From: Thalassotalea sp. LPB0316
GTDB lineage: Bacteria > Pseudomonadota > Gammaproteobacteria > Enterobacterales > Alteromonadaceae
Direction of reading: 5' to 3'
DNA length: 64,000 bases
Assembly (NCBI RefSeq): GCF_014898095.1
Contig: NZ_CP062946.1
Coordinates: forward strand, 372,001-436,000
Each line of letters opens with the position of its first letter. Position 1 is the stretch's first letter. Positions 38,520 to 48,255 of this stretch are shown in pieces. Under the pieces are notes generated by a model. The model saw only the letters and a program-made list of their open reading frames with translations, made no database searches and was not told the DNA's origin. Made by a program: the position numbers and the translations under genes.

Positions 38520-38685
38520 AAAATCACTGGCGTTGTATAAAAATCCCTCTATAATCGATCAGCAACCGTTTAAAAATTGTGCAAACCGATTGTCAACTTG
38601 TACACGCCAAAAACGATAATAATGAACTTATAAAACTTCTGGCAATCTAAGTCCCTGCACCAATTCAACTTGATGAGGAGGAGCG

Positions 38686-38877
38686 ATGAATTTCAACGAT
38701 CTACATATAGGTATGAAATGCGGTAGTAAGAAAGGCAGCGGTACAGTAACTTGGATTGATGGCTCGACCAAAACCGTTTATATGTCAAACATGGAAAATA
38801 ACCATAGTTTCGAAGTACCTTTTGAGGACCTCATTGAAGATCCTCAAGCACACAACAAAGAAGATACCTATTACTAA
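38686..38877 (+). CDS. Small conserved-looking protein (63 residues)
   Basis: It has an excellent ribosome site (GAGGAGG) eight bases before ATG, a full small-domain sequence with the pattern GMKCGSKKGSGTVTWIDGS followed by YMSN, and an acidic C-terminus (EDLIEDPQ). This looks like a compact all-beta fold of the kind seen in small RNA- or protein-binding proteins, but I do not recognise a family. A strong terminator follows, so it is a monocistronic gene. Function unknown. Confidence 0.75.
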   Translation: MNFNDLHIGMKCGSKKGSGTVTWIDGSTKTVYMSNMENNHSFEVPFEDLIEDPQAHNKEDTYY

Positions 38878-38910
38878 TTTTTCAAAGCTGTAATGTAATA
38901 TATATCCGCA

Positions 38911-38940
38911 AAAATGGGGCAGATAACGCCCCATTTTTAT
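38911..38940 (+). terminator. Terminator of the 63-residue protein gene
   Basis: AAAATGGGGC pairs with GCCCCATTTT over a 7-nt loop, followed by T-rich sequence. Confidence 0.9.
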
Positions 38941-39082
38941 TTTCCCAAATAAAAATTTCATCACACCACGCCAAGCGTACAAATTTTCACAAACATCGAA
39001 CAACAATCAACAATATCTATACCTTCAATGCGCTATCTTTCGCCATAGTAATTAACAACTCTCTAACAATGGTATTTACACG

Positions 39083-39262
39083 ATGAACAGCACAACTACT
39101 GTATCGCAATCAAACAACGGACAATCGTATAACCAAACATTGATTTGCACCAAAAATGCAATGGACCGCAATAACTTCAAGCGCCGCCAACAACACCAAG
39201 CCAAACGCTTCACCTCCGTAGAGCGCGATCAAGAGAAAGATTTTATCCTCGGCTACAACTAA
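39083..39262 (+). CDS. Possible small basic protein (59 residues)
   Basis: An open frame starts at ATG 39083, with polar N-terminus, a basic middle (NNFKRRQQHQAKRF) and an acidic end. It lies alone in the 555-bp stretch between the 63-residue gene's terminator and the ssb terminator. The preceding bases have no obvious ribosome site, so it may not be expressed. A longer frame lies on the other strand (39110-39328) and looks less natural. Rest of the stretch: nothing else recognised. Confidence 0.35.
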   Translation: MNSTTTVSQSNNGQSYNQTLICTKNAMDRNNFKRRQQHQAKRFTSVERDQEKDFILGYN

Positions 39263-39369
39263 ACCGTAAACTCGCTTACATAGCTTAATGCTCTGATAAT
39301 CTACATTAAACTTCAACGCACGACTCACAGGTGCAATAGATTTTTAATACCGAGGTTTACTCATAAAAC

Positions 39370-39397
39370 TAAAAAAGCCGCTTAGTAGCGGCTTTTA
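39370..39397 (-). terminator. Terminator of ssb
   Basis: AAAAGCCGCT pairs with AGCGGCTTTT over a 4-nt loop. The minus-strand copy continues into T6, matching ssb direction. Confidence 0.88.
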
Positions 39398-39432
39398 AAA
39401 TTCTTTTTCAACATTTTTAAATTTGTCTTGAA

Positions 39433-40131
39433 TTAGAACGGAATGTCGTCATCAAAATCAATTGTTGGCTCTTGAGGATTTACCTTAGGTGCATTTTGTT
39501 GCGCAGGCGCTTGATTTGATTGGTTATAACCGCCTTGGCTTTGTTGTGTTGGTGCTTGATAACCGCCACCTTGCTGACCTTGATTTGGTTGGTAACCACC
39601 TTGGTTTTGCTGTGCTGGTTGGTAACCACCGCTTTGTTGACCTTGGCTTTGTTGGTATCCGCCTTGGCTTTGTTGCGCCGGCTGATAACCACCACTTTGC
39701 TGGCCCGCTGGCTTGTTGTAGCCGCCTTGATTTTGTTGATAAGAAGCACCTGATTGGCCTTGATTTTGTTGAAAACCACCTTGACCTTGACCACGAGAAT
39801 CTAACATTTGCATGTCATTAACAACGATTTCAGTTGTGTACTGATCTTGACCTTGTTGGTTTTGCCATTTACGCGTTTGCAGGCGACCTTCTAAATATAC
39901 TTTTGAACCTTTTTTAAGATATTCGCCAGCAATTTCAGCTAGGCGTTGATAAATCACAATACGGTGCCATTCGGTTTTTTCTTTTTGCTCACCGGTTTGC
40001 TTATCTTTCCACGTTTCTGACGTAGCAACTGTAAAATTGGCAACTGCACCACCGTTTGGCATAAAGCGAACTTCAGGATCTTGCCCTAAGTTACCGACGA
40101 TGATGACTTTGTTGATTCCACGACTGGCCAT
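39433..40131 (-). CDS. ssb: Single-stranded DNA-binding protein with long Q/G/Y repeat linker
   Basis: A 232-residue SSB. The N-terminal OB fold (about 1-112) is classical: [27 protein letters not shown] and [11 protein letters not shown]. The C-terminal tip DFDDDIPF is the acidic peptide that recruits partner proteins. Between them, about 100 residues form a low-complexity linker built of degenerate [13 protein letters not shown] units, rich in Gln, Gly and Tyr. E. coli SSB has 178 residues, so the linker accounts for the extra length. Similar Q/G-rich linkers occur in other SSBs and can promote cooperative binding or condensation. The opposite-strand frames over this linker are repeat shadows. 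Confidence 0.97.
   Translation of the reverse strand: MASRGINKVIIVGNLGQDPEVRFMPNGGAVANFTVATSETWKDKQTGEQKEKTEWHRIVIYQRLAEIAGEYLKKGSKVYLEGRLQTRKWQNQQGQDQYTTEIVVNDMQMLDSRGQGQGGFQQNQGQSGASYQQNQGGYNKPAGQQSGGYQPAQQSQGGYQQSQGQQSGGYQPAQQNQGGYQPNQGQQGGGYQAPTQQSQGGYNQSNQAPAQQNAPKVNPQEPTIDFDDDIPF
39480..39790. repeat. Degenerate short tandem repeats encoding the SSB linker
   Basis: Units such as GGTTGGTAACCACCTTGGTTTTG recur with small changes at the DNA level, in register with the QGGYQ coding unit. Such repeats can expand or contract by slippage, so linker length may differ between strains. Confidence 0.8.
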
Positions 40132-40263
40132 GTATTTATCCTATGGGGTTGGCAATGTTTTCAACATTGACTGATCTTCGTTTGAGATCTTCTTATCTAA
40201 AATATTTGAGCAGAATATTCTATCACTACAAGTGAGTTTTACCTATAACTAAGGTCAAAAAAT

Positions 40264-40653
40264 TTATCGAATATGCGCTGTTAACATCTGCTTAATTTGT
40301 TCTGGAATGACTGTTGGTTTTTGCGCTTGATAATCGAAATGAACCATAGTTGCAGTACCTGTTGCACAGCACTTTTCTTGTTGCCATAACTCTTGATAGA
40401 CCTTAAATGAGCTATTGCCAATATGGCTGATAAAGGTTTTCACCTCCATATCAAAGCCAAAATACATTTGTGCTTTAAAAGCCACTTCAATATTGGCCAA
40501 AATCAAATTCCATTTGTTCGGGTCGAGATCTGGTACAAATAATTCAAATACCGGTTTACGGGCGCCCTCAAACCAAATCGGCACTAAGGTATTATTGATA
40601 TGCCCAAGCGCATCGGTATCACTAAAACGCGGACTAAATTTTTCACTAAACAA
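40264..40653 (-). CDS. Acyl-CoA thioesterase, hotdog fold (4HBT-like)
   Basis: A protein of 129 residues with the hotdog motif SPRFSDTDALGHINNTLVPIWFE, in which the Asp of DTDALGH is the catalytic residue of 4-hydroxybenzoyl-CoA-type and YbgC-like thioesterases. It hydrolyses acyl-CoA. Substrate is not evident. Start codon choice is uncertain: AGGA precedes two in-frame TTG codons, and the one at 40653 is spaced about 10 nt from it, while the earlier one at 40662 is too close. It stands between ssb and the amidohydrolase. Confidence 0.82.
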   Translation of the reverse strand: MFSEKFSPRFSDTDALGHINNTLVPIWFEGARKPVFELFVPDLDPNKWNLILANIEVAFKAQMYFGFDMEVKTFISHIGNSSFKVYQELWQQEKCCATGTATMVHFDYQAQKPTVIPEQIKQMLTAHIR

Positions 40654-40835
40654 AACAAACAATTCCTATCTCGTGATTAACTTAAATTCAAACACCAGTG
40701 TAGAACTGGTTAATTTTTTGTCGTCTATCGTACTAACAACCAGTTCAAACGCAAAGTAATTGTTTGCTAATTTGTTCGAGCTATACTGATTGAAAACAAT
40801 AAAGACAAACAATAAACACTGGAACTGTCGACCTT

Positions 40836-42389
40836 ATGAAAAAACTGATGACGCTTTCGCTATTGTTAATCACGACAATGTTACATGCCGCACCCGGCGA
40901 AAAAGCACCAAATAGAACAACCGGCGATGGCCCATACGAACGCTTGATTTTGCGCGGAGGCACTATCGTCAACGGTGAGGGCGCACCAGCACAAGGGCCA
41001 ATGGATATTATCATTGAAAATGATCGCATTGTTCGCATCGTTAATGTCGGCAACCCCGGAGTGCCAATTAAGCCGAATAAACGGCCAAAAGCGGGGCCGA
41101 ACGACAAGGAAATTGATGTAAGTGGCCAATACATTTTACCCGGTTTTATCGACATGCATGGCCATATAGGCGGTAGCGCTGATGACATTCCAGCTGAATA
41201 TGTCTTTAAACTATGGCTAGCACACGGGATCACCACAGTACGTGAGCCGGGTAGCTTTAACGGGATTGACTGGGTGATGGATCACGTGAAACGCAGTGAA
41301 GCTAATACTATCGCCGCGCCACGGATTGTTCCTTACGTTGGGTTTGGTATGGGTAGTAAGGAGCCAATTACCACACCTAAACAAGCGACCAAATGGGTAA
41401 AATACATTGCTAAACAAGGCGCAAAAGGCATTAAGTTTTTTGGTGCGCCACCGCAAATCATGGAGGCAGCATTAACCGAAGCGAAAAAACAAGGACTGGG
41501 TTCGATGATGCATCACGCTCAATTAGAAGTAACCGCGATGAACGTTATCGACTCAGCTCGTTTAGGCTTAACAACGATGGAGCATTGGTATGGCTTGCCT
41601 GAAGCCTTGTTTGAACATCAAACCATTCAAAATTACTCGCCAGAATATAATTACAACAACGAGCAGCACAGATTTGCTGAAGCGGGCCGATTGTGGGAAC
41701 AAGCCGCCAAGCCAGATACTGAGCAGTGGCAAATGGTACGCGATGAGTTAATCAAGCTCGATTTCACGATTAATCCAACCATGACCATTTACGAAGCTAG
41801 CCGAGATTTAATGCGTGAAATGAATGCCGATTGGCATGAAGAATACACGCTACCAACGCTGTGGGAATTCTTCCAACCCAGCCGCTATGCCCATGGCTCG
41901 TATTGGTTTGACTGGACAACCGATGATGAAATCGCCTGGAAGAAAAACTTTCAGCAGTGGATGGTCTTTTTAAACGACTACAAGAATCACGGCGGCCGTG
42001 TCACAACGGGCTCTGATTCAGGCTATATCTTTAAAATATACGGCTTTGGCTATATCCGTGAGCTTGAGCTTTTGCGCGAAGCCGGCTTTAACGCGCTAGA
42101 AGTGATTAAGTCGGCAACGTTTAACGGTGCACAAGCCTTGGGGCTTGACGGCGACATAGGCTCAATTCGCGTAGGTAAAAAAGCTGATTTAGTGATAGTT
42201 AAAAACAATCCGCTGAGAAACTTCAAAGAGCTTTATGGCACGGGGCATTTTAAGTTAGATGAAAACAACAAGCCCGTTCGTGAAGGCGGCGTAAATTACA
42301 CGATTAAAGACGGTATTGTGTATCACGCGCCGACGCTGTTAAAAGAAGTTAGAGAAATCGTAGAGCAGGCTAAGGCACAAACGCCATAA
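40836..42389 (+). CDS. Secreted amidohydrolase-family protein
   Basis: A 517-residue protein with a signal peptide (cleavage near MLHAAP). It has the amidohydrolase N-terminal beta-sandwich (LILRGGTIVNGEGAPAQGPMDIIIENDRIVRI), the metal motif HGH in GFIDMHGHIGG, TVREPG, HHAQLEV, MEHW and the late TTGSDSG with catalytic Asp, ending in the sandwich block GSIRVGKKADLVIVKNNPLRN. This family includes periplasmic dipeptidases and prolidase-like and imidazolonepropionase-like enzymes. The substrate is not clear. Confidence 0.8.
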   Translation: MKKLMTLSLLLITTMLHAAPGEKAPNRTTGDGPYERLILRGGTIVNGEGAPAQGPMDIIIENDRIVRIVNVGNPGVPIKPNKRPKAGPNDKEIDVSGQYILPGFIDMHGHIGGSADDIPAEYVFKLWLAHGITTVREPGSFNGIDWVMDHVKRSEANTIAAPRIVPYVGFGMGSKEPITTPKQATKWVKYIAKQGAKGIKFFGAPPQIMEAALTEAKKQGLGSMMHHAQLEVTAMNVIDSARLGLTTMEHWYGLPEALFEHQTIQNYSPEYNYNNEQHRFAEAGRLWEQAAKPDTEQWQMVRDELIKLDFTINPTMTIYEASRDLMREMNADWHEEYTLPTLWEFFQPSRYAHGSYWFDWTTDDEIAWKKNFQQWMVFLNDYKNHGGRVTTGSDSGYIFKIYGFGYIRELELLREAGFNALEVIKSATFNGAQALGLDGDIGSIRVGKKADLVIVKNNPLRNFKELYGTGHFKLDENNKPVREGGVNYTIKDGIVYHAPTLLKEVREIVEQAKAQTP

Positions 42390-42461
42390 AAGTCGAACCA
42401 CTTGGTTTCACTTTTTGTAGTATTGTGTCAATACTTACCTTATTGAAGTTAATCGTGCAAA

Positions 42462-43988
42462 ATGACTCAGATGTTTAGGTTAATATTATTATTGTGTTTA
42501 TGCTTATCCTCTTTACCAAGTAAAGCCGATCATCCGGTGCTACATGTGGTTGCTGAAGAGTGGCAAGGTTCAACCAACAAAGACTTAACCGGCAAATACT
42601 GGGATATTTTGCGCGCGATTTATCAACAAGATTACGACATCAAATACGAGCTTGCCGACTGGAGCACAGCAATAAGTTTAGTCGCAAGACAACGAGCCGA
42701 CATCGTAATAGGTGTTTATCAAGGACAAGATGAGAATATTATCACGCCTAATTTTCATCTTGATATGGACTCGTCATTTTACCTGCTGTACGACAAAAAG
42801 CGCCACAATATAAAAACGCTGCAAGATATCGATAACTTAACCATCGCTGGAAGGCGTAACTATGTGTTAAAAAGCAGCTTGCCAGATCATGTCAATTTTT
42901 ATTCCATGGACTCACTGGCTAATGTCGATAAGCTCATTATAAATCAACGAATTGACGGCGCGTTGATGTATGCCAAAGAGCTTACCAATGCCGACCCTGA
43001 TCAGCGCTTAGATCACCTTGAATTGTTACCTAAACAAAAAATGTATTTTGGCTTCGCCAACACGGTAAAAGGTAGAGCACTAGCTAAAATCTTTGATCAA
43101 AAAATGCCGATATTAGTTAAGCAAGGCGTGATAAAAAAGTATTTTGCTAATGATCTGATATATCAGTTTGCTGACTACGCTGAAAAAGGAGAAAAGCCAA
43201 CGGTAGATTGGTATTTAATCCCTAAAATGTTTCAAGAAAACGCATCATTAAAAGCCGTTTTTCTCGATCATCAATTTAGTAACTATGTCGCCAATCGATT
43301 CGACGATATTCACTTTGATTTAAAAATTGGCAGTACCCGAGTAGCGGACACAGCCATTAAAAAGAGTGATAAATCCGCTAATAGCTGTGTGATTAATGTT
43401 TTCAAAAACTCGCGTAGAGAATCTTATGCGCTGTTCTCACAACCAGTAAACAGTTATATAAAACCGAGATTACTCACCCTAAAAGAATCCTTATTTGAAT
43501 TTTCAAAGCCACTATCTCACGACGTGGTAATCGATCTGAATCAATTACTCATTGACAACCCTAAAGTTCGAATCGGTATCGTTAACAAAGGTTTTGCCCA
43601 CAATACCTTAGCCAAGGCACTTGACGAGCAAAGTTTCAACCAACTAATTATTTTTGAAGATTATTCATATGCAACCATTATGTCGATGTTAAAAACACAC
43701 CGACTTGATGCAGTGATTATCTGGCCAACGATTTTGCCTGACATTACCGAAGGCGATTTTGACGCTTCACTAATTGAAAGCTTCACTTTACCTGAAAAAG
43801 TTGGTCAAAGCTTTCAAACCTATTTGATGTGCAATGACACGCCGCTAAACCAAGACTTGATAAAGCGTTTTAACCAAGCCTTAGCTGACCCAGTTGAACA
43901 AGTGAAAATATACTCAAAACTACTAAGTAAATTCGATCAGCAAACCGCTGAGCTTTATAAAAAAGCGTTAGGGTTAAGCATAAAATAG
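42462..43988 (+). CDS. Tandem periplasmic solute-binding-like protein
   Basis: A 508-residue protein with a signal peptide (cleavage near SKA-D). Two type-3 solute-binding-like modules appear: about 25-245 (LHVVAEEWQGS, ADIVIGVYQGQDE) and about 265-505 (KIGSTRVADT, VRIGIVNKGFAHN, LDAVIIWPTILPD). The first copy is complete, the second partial in motifs. No permease or kinase gene adjoins it, so it is an orphan receptor or a domain of a lost transport or sensing system. Ligand unknown. Confidence 0.72.
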   Translation: MTQMFRLILLLCLCLSSLPSKADHPVLHVVAEEWQGSTNKDLTGKYWDILRAIYQQDYDIKYELADWSTAISLVARQRADIVIGVYQGQDENIITPNFHLDMDSSFYLLYDKKRHNIKTLQDIDNLTIAGRRNYVLKSSLPDHVNFYSMDSLANVDKLIINQRIDGALMYAKELTNADPDQRLDHLELLPKQKMYFGFANTVKGRALAKIFDQKMPILVKQGVIKKYFANDLIYQFADYAEKGEKPTVDWYLIPKMFQENASLKAVFLDHQFSNYVANRFDDIHFDLKIGSTRVADTAIKKSDKSANSCVINVFKNSRRESYALFSQPVNSYIKPRLLTLKESLFEFSKPLSHDVVIDLNQLLIDNPKVRIGIVNKGFAHNTLAKALDEQSFNQLIIFEDYSYATIMSMLKTHRLDAVIIWPTILPDITEGDFDASLIESFTLPEKVGQSFQTYLMCNDTPLNQDLIKRFNQALADPVEQVKIYSKLLSKFDQQTAELYKKALGLSIK

Positions 43989-44008
43989 TGCTATTCGCGC
44001 AATAAAAC

Positions 44009-44035
44009 AGGGGGCGATAACGCCCCCCCTTTTTA
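44009..44035. terminator. Terminator between solute-binding gene and fadH
   Basis: AGGGGGCG pairs with CGCCCCCCT over ATAA, followed by T5 on the plus strand. The minus strand copy is weaker but could serve fadH. Confidence 0.85.
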
Positions 44036-44052
44036 AACCAAACTTATCACAC

Positions 44053-46131
<2,079 letters not shown>

Positions 46132-46143
46132 TCAATAACAATG

Positions 46144-46172
46144 TTGACACCTGTCAGATTGATATCTAATTT
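46144..46172 (+). promoter_or_regulatory. Sigma-70 promoter for the GreA-like gene
   Basis: TTGACA and TAATTT are separated by 17 bp, ending 45 bp before the start codon. The -35 overlaps a perfect palindrome TGACA-CC-TGTCA (46145-46156) that also lies upstream of divergent fadH. Confidence 0.55.
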
Positions 46173-46217
46173 ATCTTATTCGTTGGCATTGTCAAGCTTT
46201 TACATTATGGTGTAAGA

Positions 46218-46694
46218 ATGGAAAAAACACCTCTTTTGATGCAGATCATTGAACAGCTCGAAGCCGAACTAGCCAATGCTAAGCAAGCCGCAGAACAAGC
46301 AAGGCTCGCCGCAATTGACGATCAATCAGTTGCTGAAACTCAGTATGATACGCTTGCAATAGAGGCGGGATTTTTAGCACATGGCCAATCTCAGCGAGTT
46401 GAGCAATTAAGCCAATCGATTACTTTGATCAATGAATTAATCAAGCAAAATAGCCTACATCAGCACGTCGCTATAGGTAGTTTAGTCGTTTTAATTGATG
46501 AGCAAGAAACGCTACATTATTTTTTTATTGCACCTGTCGGTGGCGGTATCAATTGCCAACATCAAGGTAAAGTCATTACCGTGATCACACCACAAGCACC
46601 ACTTGGGCGACTACTGATGGGCAAAAGTAGAGACGATGAAGTGGTACTTCAAACCAGTACCACTAAATCCTATATTATCGAAGAGATTTATTGA
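46218..46694 (+). CDS. GreA/GreB-like transcription factor
   Basis: A 158-residue protein with an N-terminal helical part rich in Ala, Glu and Gln (residues 10-45), and a C-terminal GreA/Rnk-like domain: VAIGSLVVL, FIAPVGGG, VTPQAPLGRLLMGKSRDDEVVL. Gre factors insert a coiled coil into RNA polymerase and stimulate RNA cleavage. Here the coiled-coil tip acidic pair is not obvious, so it could be a Gre-like inhibitor or competitor, not a cleavage factor. It overlaps the end of the MFS gene on the other strand by 7 bp. Confidence 0.72.
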   Translation: MEKTPLLMQIIEQLEAELANAKQAAEQARLAAIDDQSVAETQYDTLAIEAGFLAHGQSQRVEQLSQSITLINELIKQNSLHQHVAIGSLVVLIDEQETLHYFFIAPVGGGINCQHQGKVITVITPQAPLGRLLMGKSRDDEVVLQTSTTKSYIIEEIY

Positions 46695-48055
46695 GGTTTA
46701 AGCGCCGCTTTAACTTGCTCTATTGAGGTTTTCTTAACGTCGAGTTTGACGTAGGCAACGCATTCTTCGTAGACCAATGTTGCTTCAACGACACCAGGTA
46801 ATTCGATCAGCTTTTGCAAGACTTGCTCACCCTGCTCTTCATCCATTTTATCGGTGCTAAAGCTAAAACTTTTAGACGCTTGGTATTGCTTCATCGTCAG
46901 CGATAAAACAAACCACAAACCTGCAAATAGCGCCATCACTTGAAAAATAGTTTGCTCGCCAAAGTTTTGCGCAACATAGCCGCCGAGCGCACCACCAACA
47001 AACGCCCCCATAAACTGGCTAGAGGTAAATATGCCCATTGCACTGCCTTTTACACCCGCTGGGGCGATGCGAGATAATTGAGATGGCATGGTTGCCTCTA
47101 AGTAATTGAACGCGGTGAAAAATGCCACCATTGCGACAATCAGTGCCACCAGTGAACTCGCATCAAGCGCCAATGCGACTAACGTGAGTGTTAATAACAT
47201 CACTGCAGCGCTAAACATGGCTTTTTCTCTACCTGATTTAATCGCGTAAATCATAAAAGGCACCATTAAGAAGAATGAGCCAAAGAGAGTTGGTAAGTAC
47301 AGTGCCCAGTGTTTTTCTAGCGGTAAACCTGCAGCGACAAATAATTTAGGCAGCGTAATAAAGCACGCAGTTAACACCATATGGAGAATAAATACACCTG
47401 CGTTTAAACGAAATAGCTGAGGATGAACAATCAACCGACTGACCTGCTGAGGAATAGCAACATTATCGCCTTTGGGCGCTTTATTTTGTGAGCTTGGGAC
47501 AATAAATTGCACCATAAAAATCGCCATCAACGTGAGCACACCGGTAAACAAGAACACGCCAGATAGGCCATAACTTTGCGCGACAACTGGGCCAAGTACC
47601 ATAGAAACAGTAAACGACAAACCAATAAACATGCCTATGGTCGCCATCACTTTCGGGCGTTGCTCTTCACGCGATAAGTCAGCAGCTAAGGCTAATACAG
47701 CACTGGCAATAGCGCCCATACCTTGGAGCGCACGACCAAAAACAACGCCATGAATCGTTTCCGAATGCGCCGCGACTAAACTCCCGATTAAAAACACGAT
47801 TAAGCCAATAATAATAATAGGCTTGCGGCCAAACTTATCAGACAAAATCCCCATAGGAATTTGTAATAGCGCCTGCGTTAAACCATAAGCACCAATGGCG
47901 ATGCCGAGCCAAAATGGTGTGTAACCTTCTAGCTCTGTGCCGTAAATTGCGAAAATAGGCAGGATCATAAACAACCCTAACATGCGCAAGCCGAACACTG
48001 TCGCTAAAGAAAACGCCGCTTTCTTCTCAATACTGTTTAATCCATCTGATTTCAT
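46688..48055 (-). CDS. yajR: MFS transporter, YajR-like
   Basis: A 455-residue major facilitator with 12 helices and a C-terminal cytoplasmic ferredoxin-like domain (about 385-455, LPGVVEATLVYEECVAYVKL), the YAM domain seen in YajR. FGRKPIIIIGL and GMGAIASAVLAL are MFS motifs. The YAM domain may sense ions. Substrate unknown. In Shewanella I recall an MFS gene between uvrA and ssb, as roughly here. Confidence 0.85.
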   Translation of the reverse strand: MKSDGLNSIEKKAAFSLATVFGLRMLGLFMILPIFAIYGTELEGYTPFWLGIAIGAYGLTQALLQIPMGILSDKFGRKPIIIIGLIVFLIGSLVAAHSETIHGVVFGRALQGMGAIASAVLALAADLSREEQRPKVMATIGMFIGLSFTVSMVLGPVVAQSYGLSGVFLFTGVLTLMAIFMVQFIVPSSQNKAPKGDNVAIPQQVSRLIVHPQLFRLNAGVFILHMVLTACFITLPKLFVAAGLPLEKHWALYLPTLFGSFFLMVPFMIYAIKSGREKAMFSAAVMLLTLTLVALALDASSLVALIVAMVAFFTAFNYLEATMPSQLSRIAPAGVKGSAMGIFTSSQFMGAFVGGALGGYVAQNFGEQTIFQVMALFAGLWFVLSLTMKQYQASKSFSFSTDKMDEEQGEQVLQKLIELPGVVEATLVYEECVAYVKLDVKKTSIEQVKAALKPQ

Positions 48056-48255
48056 TGGCTGTCTTTCATTGGCTCTATAAGTAACTGTGGTTATGCAAAA
48101 AGTAATACCCGCATAAACCTAAAAAATATCAAAAAACACGCCATTTTAACACGACTTATTAACAATTATCACCATTGAAAATGCTTTGCTAATTTGATCA
48201 ACATCGCTGAGATTTTATGCGATACTAGTGGGTTCTTTCAGTAAGCGGATTGGTT

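Noticed and set aside
39110..39328. Minus-strand 72-residue frame
   Set aside because: It overlaps a plus-strand frame with more natural composition and has no ribosome site. Neither is certain, but this one is weaker.
39489..39821. Plus-strand frames across the ssb linker
   Set aside because: They are composed of repeats of the SSB coding strand read in the other direction, with no sensible protein.
48060..48255. SOS (LexA) box upstream of uvrA
   Set aside because: No CTG-N10-CAG pattern of good quality is visible. The same holds for the ssb upstream region.
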